A stretch of DNA of 64,000 nucleotides, taken from positions 15,722,500 to 15,786,499 of the forward strand of contig NC_132912.1 of assembly GCF_047675955.1 (NCBI RefSeq), written 5' to 3'. The notes beneath the pieces are model-generated. The model was not told where the DNA came from. It saw only the letters and a list, made by a program, of their open reading frames with translations, and did not search any database. The DNA comes from Chlorocebus sabaeus (taxonomy: Eukaryota; Chordata; Mammalia; Primates; Cercopithecidae). The position numbers and the translations under genes are program-made. Positions 35,525 through 47,400 of this stretch are shown piece after piece (positions within the stretch are counted from its first letter, which is position 1; each line of letters begins with the position of its first letter).

Positions 35525-35784
35525 TAAATTTTTTATTTTTTTGAGATAGAGTCTCGCTCTGTCACCCAGGCTGGAGTGCGGTGGTGCCATCTCAGCTCAC
35601 TGAAAGCTCCGCCTCCCGGGTTCACGCCATTCTCTTGCCTTAGCCTCCCGAGTAGCTGCGACTACAGGTGCCCGCTACCACGCCCAGCTAATTTTTTATA
35701 TTTTTAGTAGAGACGGGGTTTCACTGTGTTAGCCAGGATGGTCTTGATTTCCTGACCTCATGATCTGCCTGCCTCGGCCTCCCC
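35525..35784 (-). mobile_element. Alu, 5'-truncated
   Basis: TTTTTTTGAGATAGAGTCTCGCTC, both arms; breaks off after GCCTCGGCCTCCC without the terminal GCCTGGCC. Confidence 0.92.
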
Positions 35785-36440
35785 AATTAGCTATTTTTAC
35801 AACTTAAATAACTGAAGATGAAGGCAATTTATTTTTAAATTAACTGCTTTCAGGATAAGATTGGCATTCAACTGTAACTTCGAAGTACATGCAGAGTGCA
35901 AGCACTGCCATCTCCCTCCACTGCTGTTGCTTAGACAGAGTCATTTCACTGCTCTCCAAGCCGCTGTCCTGCCTCCCCTGGTGCATGGTAGTAGGGTTCC
36001 AGAAGGCTCTGTGACCATCTAGAGCTGGTAGACAGAGCACAGCTGATAACACGAAGCCTGAGCAGGTACTGCTCACCTGGAATCCCTATGGCTCACAGGA
36101 TGTTGTAGTCTTCTTGGAAATGGACTTGTTCTAGTCTATGGCAGAGTTTGTGTGCACTGTGTGGAGTGGTTTGGAGTAAATGCAGTGACCTGCACACCTT
36201 CACGATCCAGTTCCCTGGGGTTTTCGCTCCACAGCTCTCCGCTGGTTCTTGAATACGCCTGGAGCTCCCGCCTCAGGGAATACGCACCTTTTGTTCTTCC
36301 ACAGGGAACACTCCTTCCTCCCTCCCCCTTAGATCACCATGGCTGGTCCTCACCTCCCTTAGGTGTTTCCTTAGCTGGAATCTTAACCCTAAGACCATCA
36401 TGATCTACCCAATTGGGGATTGCATCCCTTCAAATACTCC
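35785..36440. other. Intron sequence without recognised genes
   Basis: Nothing recognised. Confidence 0.4.
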
Positions 36441-37400
36441 CTATCTCCCCTCTCTTTCTATTTTAACAAGTTTAATTAATAGACTTTATTTTTTAGGGCA
36501 GTTTTAGATTGTTTAGATTCAAAGCAAATTTGAGCAGAAAGTACAGAATTCTCCCATTACCCTCTCCCTAACCTGCAACCTCCCACACCATCACGTCAGA
36601 GAGGGGCACATTCGTTCCAGTCAGTAAGCCTACATTCACACGTCATTATCAACCAAAGGCCATGGTTTACATTGAATTCACTGTTGGTATCAAACCTTCC
36701 ATGGGTTTTAACAAATATATAAGGACACACATCCACTATTACTGTATCATACAGAGTCGTTTCACTGCCCTAAAAATCCTGTTCTTCACCTGTTCATAAC
36801 TCCCTCCATCAGAACCCCTGGGAAACACTGCTTTGTTCCTGTTGCCATCGTGTTGCCTCTTCCAGAATGTCATGGAATTGGAATCATATAGAATGTAGAT
36901 CTTTCAGACTGGCATCTTTCACTTAGCAATATTCAGTTAAAGTTCCTTTGTGTGTGTGTGTGTCTTGTTTTTTTTTTAGACAGAGTCTCGCTCTGTTGGC
37001 CAGGCTGGAGTGCAATGGTGCAATCACAGCTCACTGCAACGCCAGCCTCCCGGATTCAAGGGATTCTCCTGCCTCAGCCTCTCAAGTAGCTGGGATTACA
37101 GGCACCTGCCACCATGCCTGGCTAATGTTTTGCATTCTTAGTAGAGACAGGGTTTCACCACATTGGCCAGGCTGGCCTCGACCTCCTGACCTCAGGTAAT
37201 CCACCTGCCTCAGCCTCCCAAAGTGCTATGATTACAGGCATGAGTCACCGCACCTGGCCCCTCTGTGTGTTTTCATGGCCTGATAGCTCATTTCTTTTTA
37301 GTACTGAATAAAAATTATCAGGATGTACCAGAGTTTATTTATGTATTCAGCTACTTGGTTGCTTTCGGCCCTTTTGTTTTTGTTGCCTCCATAGTACTTA
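36441..37400 (-). mobile_element. L1M antisense remnant, split by an Alu
   Basis: AGCAAATTTGAGCAGAAAGTAC, CCAGAATGTCATGGAATTGG and TTTCACTTAGCAATATTC before the Alu, GTGTGTTTTCATGGCCTG and GAGTTTATTTATGTATTC after it, match antisense L1M 3' sequence. Confidence 0.8.
36968..37259 (-). mobile_element. Alu inside L1M
   Basis: T10 tail after a (TG)n run, ACAGAGTCTCGCTCTG, both arms, ending CACCGCACCTGGCC. Confidence 0.95.
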
Positions 37401-37427
37401 TAACCATCTCACATAGTCATTACTCAT

Positions 37428-37560
37428 TTAATTTTTGTCTGTAGCATGAACCTTCCTAACTCTACTATAATCTTCATGAAGTTATGGATTTTTCTGCACC
37501 TAGAACAGTGCCTGTTAGTGCATAGTAGATGCTCGAGAAGTTTATGTTCAATGAAAGAAT
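37428..37560 (+). repeat. LINE-2 3' fragment
   Basis: TTTTTGTCTGTAGCATG, CTTCATGAAGTTATGG and CTAGAACAGTGCCTG match the L2 terminus. Confidence 0.65.
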
Positions 37561-38484
37561 AATAGAAAGACATTTCCCAACAGGTACAAAAGGTTTGAAA
37601 TTTATCTCCAGTCAAATGCCATGACACAATTAATACAAAGTCCACTGATAGCTATATGAAGGTCACAGAAAATATCTAGCAAAGGTATAGCTAAAGTGCT
37701 TAGCACATTGCCCAGAACAAAGTAAGTATTCTTCGGATATTTGCTTTCTGTGAAAACGTGAGCTCCCTGAGAGACTCTACCTGTCTTATTCACCTGTGTA
37801 TTCTGGGCACCAGGAACAAAGCCTGGAACACGGTGGATGATCCAATAATATTTTTGGGTGGATAATCAATACATCTCAATCTAATGGTTTTTTAATTTAA
37901 TGATTCATTAATTTACCTGTCAGGTCCTTTTAGTGAATCAAAGGGGTGTTTAATCATTATTTATTTTTGAAGTAATGACTTGAACACAACCAAAATTCAC
38001 CGTGCTGTTTGGTCCATGTTCAACTGTAATTTACTACTGTAATCTGAAAAATAACAATTTCATCTTTTCCATGGCTGTTACTAGTATAGTACATTTTAAA
38101 AGCAATTTAAAAATCCATTTATGTGCAAATGTTTTGTGAACGTATCACATGCTAGGTGAAAATTCTAGGAATAAAGAGAAGTAGATGAATGTCTTCAATG
38201 GCTATGAATTTTGAATGACTGAAGACTTTATAAAATTAAAAATAAAACAAATAAAATAATCCTCTTCTAGAAGCAGCAGATGTGGAAAATCTCCATAAGG
38301 ACAAAATCAGATGACAGAATTATTTAAGAGATGCCTCTTCTTGCCCTGAACCAAAAAAAGTTGAGAACAAGAGAGCCTCTATCTTGTTGAGGCAGTAAGG
38401 AAGGATGTATTTTGTGAAGGGAAGATATAACATCTTTATGAATGAATGTAACATATTGTATATGACAGAGGTCTATAAACTTAC
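37561..38484. other. Intron sequence with a second L2-like patch
   Basis: GTATTCTGGGCACCAGG and AGCCTGGAACACGGTGG (37797-37832) suggest another L2 end. Remaining sequence up to exon G is unassigned. Confidence 0.4.
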
Positions 38485-38537
38485 CCATCACTGTTAACAT
38501 CTGATACGACAATGGTATATCCAAAATAAGATGCCAT
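38485..38537 (-). CDS. ITGA8: ITGA8 exon G (blade 5, first half of Ca loop), 53 nt
   Basis: Encodes MASYFGYTIVVSDVNSD plus two bases of Gly. The acceptor ends tttgcag and the donor is gtaagt. MASYFG is a family-wide motif. DVNSDG joined to LDD in exon H forms a full DxNxDGxxD calcium-binding loop of blade 5, split across an 8,331-bp intron. My memory of the human protein has Val where Ile is read here (YTIVVSD); I am not certain of that residue. Confidence 0.96.
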
Positions 38538-38936
38538 CTGCAAAGGAAAATCAGGAGATGACATTCTGTGTCCAAACAGTCAGTTTTGTAGTCATGTCTC
38601 ATGTTATTCCTGAAAGATTCATCTCATTGTGGTACATTTTTGCATTTAAATTTGTAGACTCCTGGAAGTTGCCAGGGTCCTCTTGCCTCATTTAGTCTAA
38701 CCCCTGACCCAATGAATAATTTTCCCCATAATAACCCTGACATCTGCTTGGACACCCTCTGGGGCTGTTCAACAATCAGCCCATTTAATTGGTGGACACA
38801 GCTATCGGAATGTTCACTGCTAAATCTGGCGCTTTCATAACTTGTAGCACTTAATCCCACCAAGTTCTGCAATCTCGAATCTCACAGAAGGAATCTAATT
38901 CCACTTCCATATGATGTTGTATGAAAATATTTTCAG

Positions 38937-39222
38937 GCCAGGTGCGGCGACTCATGCCTGGAATCCCAACACTCTGGGAGATCCAGGCAGGAGGGTCACT
39001 TGAGTCCAGGGGTTCAAGACCAACCCCGGCAATATGGTGAGACCACATCTCTATGAAAAATAAAACAGAATTAGCAGGGCATGGTGGCATCTGTAGTTCC
39101 ACCTAACTGGGAGGCTGAGGTGGGAGGATCTCCTGAGCCTGGGGAATTCAAGGCTGCAGTGATGTGAGATCACACAACTGCACTCCAGTCTGGGCGACAG
39201 AGAGAGACCCTGTCTCAAAATA
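38937..39222 (+). mobile_element. Alu (old)
   Basis: GGCCAGGTGCGGCGACTCATG start, both arms, A-poor tail CAAAATAAAATC. Confidence 0.92.
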
Positions 39223-39487
39223 AAATCGTTTCACTTGGCTCACCATCCAACCTCTCTGTGTTAGAGATACGATATGTGGTACCAAAACACAGATGACACT
39301 TGTGAGTGCACTGACTACAAGAGAAGAGTTAGGTAGGATTTATGCTTCTTGCTTCAGAGGAAGAATAAAATGTTTTCATGTTGGGGGAACCCACATCTCA
39401 GTGTCAGTTTGTATTGTGCTCAGAGTCAACAAAAGCTCCTAAATCCTTTCCATGAGTGTGCCTAGTATACTGCAGTCTCTCCACATT

Positions 39488-39493
39488 TTTTTT

Positions 39494-39528
<35 letters not shown>

Positions 39529-39807
39529 AGACAGAGTCTCGCTCTGTTGCCCAGGTTGGAGTGCAGTGGCGCGATCTTGGCTCACTACAACCTTCCCCTC
39601 CTGGATTCAGGAAATTCTGTTGCCTTAGCCTTCCAAGTAACTGGGATTACAGGTACCCACCACCATGCCCAGCTAATTTTTGTATTTTCAATAGAGATGG
39701 GGTTTCACCATGTTGTCCAGGCTGGTCTAACTCCTGACCTCAGGTGATCCATCCACTCGGCCTCCAAAGTGCTGGGATTACAGGTGTGAGCCACTGCACC
39801 CAGCCTC
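39488..39807 (-). mobile_element. Alu with long T tract
   Basis: T-rich tail of about 40, GAGACAGAGTCTCGCTC, both arms, ending GCCACTGCACCCAGCC. Confidence 0.95.
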
Positions 39808-40649
39808 CCCACATTTTATCTCTGCAGTTTTCCTTTTTAAACCTGTTTTTGGATTTATAATCTTTTCAGGATTTATACTCTCATCAGATTTGACCCATAG
39901 TTTCAGCTTGCCAATTTTGCTTCCATAGTGTGCCATGCATTGTTTGAGGTGACGTAACTTCCTATCATGCCCTCATTTAATGAACACGCAATCCCTTAGA
40001 AGGCACGTGCCCCAGGAGACAGAGACTTTGGTCTGGTTTGTTTACTGTTCTATCTGAACTTCCTGAGCAGTGTCTGGACCAAAGTAGGTGCCAAGTGCCA
40101 AATGCTCTTTGCAGAGAAAATGAATATACGAGTTAACAAGTGGCTTGTAACAACTCAATTCTTGCACCTCTTTTCTCTATTCCAAACATAGATCATGAAA
40201 TTCTTACTCTTTATGTGGCGGTGTGTGGCCTTCACTCAGAAGAATTTCATCTTTTATGAAATTTCATCATTTATCACCTTCTGGGGTTCAGGATTACAGA
40301 ACTGGGTAGTATTGAGGAGAAGAAGTTATAGAAAGGCTAAATTTAGCAATGTTTAAAAAGTTTCTAATGATAAAAAGTAAACAAATGTGGGCAAAGGAGA
40401 AGCATTGCTAGATTCTCATTCACTTATTAATTACCACCACTTAGGAATAGTTGTTTGAAATAGTCGTTCAATATCTATTCAACTTCCTGCTCATCTCAGT
40501 CTTACTTCTCCAAACCTTCCAAAAGAACATCAGGAGATGTAAAATGCTTTGTTGAAAATGTCAGAGTAATAGACTAAAGCCCCAAATTATAGCAAAAAGA
40601 TGTTAAAATCATTTTGTGTTTATTTTTAAATCTGCTGATTTCTCTTCTT
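39808..40649. other. Intron sequence without recognised genes
   Basis: Nothing recognised. Confidence 0.4.
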
Positions 40650-40770
40650 TCATTTTTTTTTCAACAGAGACAGTGGTCTCACTATGTTTCCCAGGCTGGT
40701 CGTGAACTCCTGGCCTCAGCCATCCTCCTGCCTTGGCCTTCCAAACTGCTGGGATTACAGGTGTGAGCCA
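40650..40770 (-). mobile_element. Alu fragment (monomer-like)
   Basis: TTTTTTTTCAACAGAGACAGTG, TTTCCCAGGCTGGTC and GGGATTACAGGTGTGAGCC; a half element. Confidence 0.85.
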
Positions 40771-41184
40771 CATTTCTTTAAATACTGAGTTGGTACTTCC
40801 ATCTAAGGGAAGCCAGTTGTGAACTGAATTTGTCTCTCCAGACAATCGATTTTTCTCTCCTCTTCAAATTAAATTCACATGGTTAATTTTAAATGTATCA
40901 CTTCCACAGTTTGTTCATATTTAGTTTAAAATTAAGTGTGTAGTTCTGTTCGTAAATTGTCACATATTAGTTACAAACACAAGGAGTTCATTTTAGGTTT
41001 GTCCTGCATTCAAACATGGAGGCCTGAATCTATATCTTACTGACATAGAGATGCAATCATTTATGATCATTATAAGCACACGTATTTGCATGCATCTCAA
41101 ATTATAGAAGATTTAATGGCACATGGGAATTTAGTGGCTTTTGTTTAGTCAAAAGACGGGAGAGAGGAAGTGGGATGGGAAGGA

Positions 41185-41420
41185 ATTAACATTTCTTGAA
41201 GAGTTATGTGCCAGGGAATCTTCTAAGTAATCTATAATCCTTGATTTATTTCATTCTTAAAAGGAGCTCGGAAGATAAACATTTTATTCTTATTTTGCAA
41301 AGCAGCTCAAAGAGGTCAGGTAATTTTCCTGTGATCTCACACAGTTCATGAGGGTGCAGTGGGAACTGGAATTCTGATCTGTCAACTGCAGAAGTTCAGG
41401 CCCTTTTTACAGAGACATTC
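41185..41420 (+). repeat. MIR SINE
   Basis: TTATGTGCCAGGGAATC, TTGCAAAGCAGCTCAAAG and AGGTCAGGTAATTTTCC follow the MIR core. Confidence 0.7.
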
Positions 41421-41529
41421 TTCCCATATCTTACATCAAAAGCTTCAGGCATTTATAGACTATTGAAAGATTCATGTTAATACAAAACCACTTCCCGTTG
41501 TTCTTAGAAAAAAATTCCTAATCCCAAAC

Positions 41530-42055
41530 ACCACCCACCTCCCCCACCAGTCTCCTATGAGTAGCCCCCATCCACTCCGTCCTCAGCTCCTACATCTCTC
41601 TTGCTTACAGAGACTGTGGCCTTCACTCTGCTCTTCACACATGTCCGGCTAGTTCTTGTTTGAAAGCCTTCGTATTAGCCTTCCCTTGCCTGGAAGGTTC
41701 TAGATAAGATGGCATAGTTGGCTCTGTCTTGTCATTCACATTTCAGCCCAGACATTGGCACCTCAGAGGCCTCCCTGATCACCCCATCCAAGGGCTTCCT
41801 TGCCACCTCCCTCCCGTCTTATATCACTCAGCTTTATTTTCTTTAAATCATGGTTCACAATCGGAAATTATGAACATTTATTTGCTTGTTAATAAACTAT
41901 CCCTCTCCATCCCCTGCCACCTCACTGCTGCCTGAGAGCTGGGTGGGATCTGACTGTCTGATGCACACGATTGCAACCTCAGTGCCTAGGACAGTTTCCA
42001 GTACATAGTAGCTTCTCATTAAGTATTTGTTGAATGGATGAATAACTGATATCAA
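41530..42055 (+). repeat. LINE-2, 3' region
   Basis: CCTCAGAGGCCTCCCTGATC, TTATTTTCTTTAAATC, CTCAGTGCCTAGGACAG, ATAGTAGCTTCTCATTAAG and TTTGTTGAATGGATGAAT are the L2 3' end in order. It ends about 60 bp from exon F's donor. Confidence 0.85.
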
Positions 42056-42115
42056 TATTATAGTCTACTGGTAACCCAGAGTGATTTTATTTATTTGATA
42101 TTAAAATGTCTCTAC

Positions 42116-42172
42116 CTGTTCGCCAGTGAAATTCTGAATAAACGTCATATCTGTAGAGTTAATGATTGAAAC
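42116..42172 (-). CDS. ITGA8: ITGA8 exon F (blade 4 to 5), 57 nt
   Basis: A symmetric phase 0-0 exon of 19 codons, VSIINSTDMTFIQNFTGEQ. The acceptor ends gatttcag and the donor is gtagag. It holds two N-glycosylation sequons (NST and NFT) and the FTGEQ motif shared with alphaV and alpha5 just before blade 5. Skipping this exon alone would keep the frame and remove 19 residues; no evidence in the sequence says whether this happens. Confidence 0.96.
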
Positions 42173-42707
42173 CTGAAATCATAGAAATTAAACAGGTTAC
42201 ACCATTTGACGTAGAATTGGAGCCCTTTTTTAAAACTACAACTTGAATCATTTAAAATTTTTTGGAAAGTATGATAAATGGTTAGCTAAATGTAAAACAA
42301 AAATGAAAGCCCACAGAATGATCTTACCTAAAAAAAAAAAACCAATTGAAGTTTTTCTTTGTGGTTAAGTCTGAGATGCTTTCAGACAAAATGCATGCTT
42401 ATTAATCTGAGCTGGAGAAATAAAAGTTAAATTCAAGAATATTGAGAGTGATTAACTTGACAATCGGTTGATTTAACCAGGATTTTTGTCTAAATCCATT
42501 TCTGTTCTTGTGCTACTATAAATTGATCATTATGGTTCTTTGCAAGAAAAATTAGGTTTTAAAATGCTATCCACAAGGCAAAAATATTCCTTTTAATTCT
42601 ACCTTGCCAAACATGATGCTTTCTAGATACTTTTGCAAAAGATGAACTTTATTTAAAATATGGTTTTCTTTCAGATCTATTTATTTACTTTTCCTAATTT
42701 CATAGTG

Positions 42708-43146
42708 ACGGGTTTGAATAGTAGCACCCCAAAATTTCATATCTACCCAGAACATCAGAATAAGACTTTATTTGGAAATAGGGTCTTTGCAGATGAAATT
42801 AGTTAAGGATCTCAAGATGAAATCATCTTGGTAGGCTCTAAATCTGATGGCTGATGTCCTTATAAAAAGAGGAGAAGACACATGTAGACACAGAGGGTAG
42901 AAGGCCACACAAGGATGGAGGCAGAGACTGGTGGGATGTTGCCACAAGCCAAGGAATGCCAGGGACTGTCAGAGGCTGCAAGGGGGCAGGAGAACCCTCC
43001 TATCATAGATGCTCTGATGAGAATATCGTCCTGCCCACAATTTGATGTCAGATTTCTGGCCTCTAGTACTGTGAGTGAATAAATTTATGTTGTTTAAAGC
43101 CAGCCAGTTGGTGATTCTATGTTACAGCAGTCATAGGAAACAAATA
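42708..43146 (+). mobile_element. LTR, MaLR-like
   Basis: GGTTTGAATAGTAGCACCCC, TTTGGAAATAGGGTCTTTGC, GATGTCCTTATAAAAAGAGG and GTGAATAAATTTATGTTG, ending CATAGGAAACAAATA. Typical MLT-type order. Sense on plus, thus antisense to ITGA8. Confidence 0.7.
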
Positions 43147-43621
43147 ATAAATTTACAATTAGTTAAATTTACAATAAAATTAATTAATGCAATTAATTAA
43201 AATAACTGAAATAACAATTGCTTTTATTTCTACTGTATGAGACATATTAAGGTGTTGATCATAACCATGGCATCCTCCACAATAATTCTCAGATTATACC
43301 CACAGGTAGGACAAGCCTTGTGGGTATGTGACTTGTGCAGTCACACGGGACCCTAGATGGGTCCCATACTTGGTTTAATGCTCTGATGTTGCTGTCCTGA
43401 AATTTTTGATAATTTTTGAACAAGGGGCCTGTGTTTTCATTTTGCACTAGGTCCATCAGTTGCCTAGCTGGTCTTGCACATAAATGAGAACACATCTAAT
43501 CTGGCTTGTTTTCCTTCCTTATTCGTAAGCAAGCAGGATGAATCGGGAGGAGGAACTCCTTAATAAAGGAATTGTTAAAAGACTTAAAAGTTGCATAAAA
43601 TGAAACATTTCTTTGCATATA

Positions 43622-43945
43622 CAGATGGTCCTTAAATTATGACGTTTCAACTGACAATGGTTCAAAAGTGATACACATTCTGTAATAATCATACTTTGAA
43701 TTTTGAGTTTTGATCTTTTCCCAGACTAGCAATATGCAATATGATGCTCTTACTTGAGATATGAACACTTTATTATACAATAGGCTTTTGCCCACCTGTG
43801 GGCTAATGTAAGTGTTCTGAGCATGTTTAAGGTAGGTTAGGTAAGCTATGATGTTCGGTGGGTTAGGTGTATTAAATGTGTTTTCAACTTACAGGATTTT
43901 CAAATGATGGGTTTATTGGTATGTAATTCCATCAAGGAGCATCTG
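43622..43945 (+). mobile_element. Tc1/mariner-type DNA transposon remnant
   Basis: Left end CAGATGGTCCTTAAATTATGAC and right end (reverse complement) CAGATGCTCCTTGATGG are terminal inverted repeats; a TA precedes the left end. The middle (AACACTTTATTATACAATAGG, TAAGCTATGATGTTCGG) is a widespread human MER sequence. Length 324 bp, no transposase. Ends 44 bp past the exon E donor. Exact family not certain. Confidence 0.75.
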
Positions 43946-43989
43946 TGCAAGAAAATATCCTATTCCTATAATGCATTCTCAGTACTCAC

Positions 43990-44033
43990 ATATCCAAAAT
44001 TCTGTGCTCCTCTTGGAACTCCAGCAACCAATT
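43990..44033 (-). CDS. ITGA8: ITGA8 exon E (blade 4), 44 nt
   Basis: Encodes the rest of Glu and then LVAGVPRGAQNFGY, ending on a codon boundary. The acceptor ends ccccag and the donor is gtgagt. VAG(V/I)PRG is the blade 4 GAP strand of RGD-binding integrins. At 44 nt this is the shortest exon in the window. It is bracketed by two DNA-transposon fossils, one ending 44 bp beyond the donor (43622-43945) and one beginning 123 bp before the acceptor (44157-44544). Confidence 0.95.
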
Positions 44034-44156
44034 CTGGGGATGAAAATAATCATTTAGAAGGGGAATTACACACAGCCACCCACACACACCCACACACCAT
44101 ATAATAAATAAGTGGTAAAGACAGTGCTTTTTAAATGAGTGTCTATCATAACAGAG

Positions 44157-44544
44157 CAGGGGTCCCCAAGCACCAGGCCATCAACCAGTACCTGTCTGTG
44201 GTGTGCTAGGAGCCCGGCCACACACACAGTAGAAGGTGAGCCTCAGGTGGGCCAGAACAAAGCTTCGTCTGTATTTACAGCCACTCCCCATTGCTCACAT
44301 TATAGCCTGAGCCCTGCCTCCTGTCAGATCAGCCGTGGCATTACATTCTCACAAGAGCACGAACCCTCTTGTGAACTGTGCACGTGAGGGATCTAGGTTG
44401 CATGCTCCTCTTGAGACTCTAACTAATGTCTGATGATCTGAGGTGAAACAGTTTCAGCCCAAAACCATCCCTCACCCCCACATCTGTGGAAAAATAGTCT
44501 TCCATGAAACCGGTCCCTGGTACCAAAAAGGTTGCGGATTGCTG
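44157..44544 (+). mobile_element. hAT-type DNA transposon remnant (388 bp)
   Basis: Left end CAGGGGTCCCCAAGCACC and right end GTTGCGGATTGCTG (reverse complement CAGCAATCCGCAAC) are terminal inverted repeats. The internal ATTTACAGCCACTCCCCATTG and CCTGTCAGATCAGC are familiar from a common non-autonomous hAT element. Possible 8-bp target copies are degraded. Begins 123 bp before the exon E acceptor. Confidence 0.8.
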
Positions 44545-45457
44545 ATGTAGAGGGTTGGAAATTTGAAGCCAGGGCTTTGCGTGTACTTTTGTTTCTTCTC
44601 CAGATAATAGAAAACAGAAAAACAGAGGTCGTACCCCTTTGTCATACTTTGACATTTATGTCTTCATTGGGAGTCTTTCTGCACTTTGGTCTCTAGATCA
44701 TGAACCTGGCTTCTTGGGTCTGCATGCGATTTATAAGCTAGACCTCTTACTGTGATTCTTCCAGCTTTTACTATAGTGACATCTTTTGTACTAGTATAAA
44801 AATTACAGTTCTGGTTCCATCTCAGAGTCAAGGGAGGGAATGGGATCAGGTGCGAAGCAGAGAGGGGAACCTTGGACAGGAACGTGGATGATTCATCTAC
44901 AGCAGCAGGAGAGCAGGGGGAGCATGCTCTTGAATCATAAAACAGGGTTCAGAAAAACTAAGCAATCTGGATAGACTGCCAGGAAATTGACGGAACTGGT
45001 AGTATCCTGTCCAGTTTTCAATAATCTTTATTTGGTATAAATTAAGTTCTCCTGACACTAAAAGCAAACCACAATCAGATATAATAGGGCTGACTGATTT
45101 CAGAGTCAGGCCTGTGGGTGAGGACAGATTCTAGAGGATTGGGCCATTTGAGAATCATGGCAACCACGACTTCTCCCATCCCACAAACATCAGGAATTTT
45201 GTTTTTAAAATATCATTCATCCCACCCAGTAACGGTGAAGTCTGCAATCTCATATGACCACAACTCTAAGGAGTTATTAAATGTAATATTGAGTAAAGAT
45301 GCTCCTAATTTTTTAATAAATTATCAGGACAGCTTAATTGCTTGGGGTCTAAGGCAAGTCTGAACTGTCACTCAACTACAAAAACTATTCAGTTGGAAGG
45401 AAAAATAGACTTTTCTTTTTCAATAATTCAAGGTGAAATCTTCAGAAGGACCTTTTT
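44545..45457. other. Intron sequence without recognised genes
   Basis: Nothing recognised. Confidence 0.4.
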
Positions 45458-45765
45458 ATTATTATTATTATTATTTTTTTAAACAGGGTCTCACTCTGTT
45501 GCTCAGCCTGGAGTGTAGTGGCATAATCATCATGGCTCACTGCAGCCTCAACCTCCTGGGCTCAAGCCATCCTCCTCCCTCAGCTTCCTGAATAGCTGGG
45601 ACCACAGGTGCATGCCACCATGCCTGGATAATTTTTGTATATTTTGTAGAGACGCGGTCTCACTATGGTGCCCAGGCTGGTGTCAAACTCCTGGGCTCAA
45701 GCCATCCACCTGCTTCGGCCTCCTCGAGTGTTGGGATTATAGGCCTGAGCCACTGTACATGGCCA
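45458..45765 (-). mobile_element. Old Alu with ATT-repeat tail
   Basis: (ATT)n tail at 45456-45475, AACAGGGTCTCACTCTG, both arms, ending GCCACTGTACATGGCC. Confidence 0.93.
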
Positions 45766-46375
45766 GAAAATTTTTAATAATCAATATAATCAGGAAAAAT
45801 TTAGATCCTTGGCCTGGGAACACATGACTTGAGTAGCATACTGACTAGTGAGAAGCAAAACTATTTCCTTCATTTGCAGCTTAGAAAGGTTCTATCACTG
45901 TCAAACTCATAGTTGGTGAGTAGTACAAGTCGAAAATTGACAGCAAAGTCAACATTCTTTCCAAATGTCAAATTATGTTCCTGGACTTGGTTAGGGACAG
46001 ATTACTTTCTTGGGTTTTAGCTCACTACATCTCACTCTAAAGTGATAACAAAGGCTCTTAACCTTTTTTGAGTCATGAACATGTATGAAAATTGGAAGAA
46101 AGCTATGGATCCTCTCACCAGAAAAATTATACACAATCAAATCTTGCATGTAATTTTTAGGGGTTCCAACCCAGTGAAGCCCATCCATGTCCCACCCAGC
46201 AGTGGGAGGATCCATGTTAAGAACCCATCATCTAGAGGACATTGAAGTGCTCACTGTTTTTTTAAAATAGAATTTTTATTCCCTATTGTCTAATTAAGTA
46301 AATCTTGAACATGCACAGTCCTGGATTCGTAGTGGTCTGGTGAGCTGACTGCGATGTTCCTCGATAGTGCTTTTA

Positions 46376-46565
46376 TTTTAGATATCCTCAAAACACTTAA
46401 AACACAATCCATTTTCAGATATTTTATTTTAGATATCTTATTTTAAATAGTTTAGATATCCTCAAAACACTTTTTATTTTATTTTAGATATTTTAGATAT
46501 CCTCAAAATACAAAATATCCTTTTAGATATCCTCAAAACACTTAAAACCCAATCCATTTCTGAGA
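46376..46565. repeat. Imperfect tandem repeat, TTTAGATATCCTCAAAACACTT-like unit
   Basis: TTTAGATATCCTCAAAACACTT occurs at about 46377, 46450 and 46522 with partial copies between (ATTTTAGATATCTT, TTTTAGATATCCTCAAAAT). CTTAAAACACAATCCATTT and CTTAAAACCCAATCCATTT bound the array. Confidence 0.85.
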
Positions 46566-46686
46566 TCTGATGGAAAATCACTACTGTTTTCTACCATCTT
46601 TCCCTACAATGTACTCTTGTGCATCATTATTTATCTTATTGGGTCAAAACTGAATGCTATTCTGGAGAGCTTTCCAACAAGACTCT

Positions 46687-46986
46687 TTTTTTTTTTTTTT
46701 TAGACGAGGTCTCAATCTGTCACCCAAGGCTGGAGTGCGGTGGTGCAATCATGACTTACTTCAACCTTGACCTCACAGGGTCAAGTGATCCTCCTGCCTC
46801 AGCCTCCCAGCCTCCTAAGCTGGGACTACAGGTGCATGCCACCATGCCCAGCTAATTTTTGTGTTTTTGAGAGGAGGTCTCACTATGTTGCCCAGGCTAA
46901 TATAGAACTCCTGAGCTCAAGCAATTCTCCCACCTTGGCCTCCCAAAGTGCTGGAATGACAGGCATGTGAGCCACCACACCCAGTC
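46687..46986 (-). mobile_element. Alu (old)
   Basis: T15 tail, AGACGAGGTCTCAATCTG, both arms with a CCTCCCAGCCTCC duplication, ending GCCACCACACCCAGTCC. Confidence 0.93.
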
Positions 46987-47154
46987 CAACAATGCTCCTA
47001 ATGCCATATTACAAAAAAATAATTTGGCATGTTTTACAGTTTCTTTTGTAAAATTTTCAGTGATTTTTAGATTTGACCTGTTCTCAAGGCACTAGTTACT
47101 CAATACTATCTTTGATGGTTCCTAATTCAACGGTTCTTGTGACAGCCAACAGCG

Positions 47155-47400
47155 CTTTTTAGATATCAGGCCTTGCACTGTTTTATGGATACACAGTTAA
47201 CTCATTTAATTCTCACAAGAATCCTATGAGGTGGACAATACTATTAGCATCATCATCCTTATTTTAGGAATGAAAAACGTTGGAGGCACTAAGATGCTCA
47301 GTAACTTCTCCCAGGTCACAGAGATAGTAAGTAGCGAGGTCAGGGTTTAAACCCAAGAGGTCTGGCTCCAGAGTCCAGGCTCTTAAGCATTACAATATAC
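47155..47400 (+). repeat. MIR SINE
   Basis: AACTCATTTAATTCTCAC, AAGAATCCTATGAGGTGG, TCCCAGGTCACAGAGATAG and AAACCCAAGAGGTCTGGC match the MIR consensus in order. Confidence 0.85.

Noticed and set aside
44157..44544. GC-rich patch as a possible CpG island or promoter
   Set aside because: It is explained by the hAT transposon fossil; CpGs are few.
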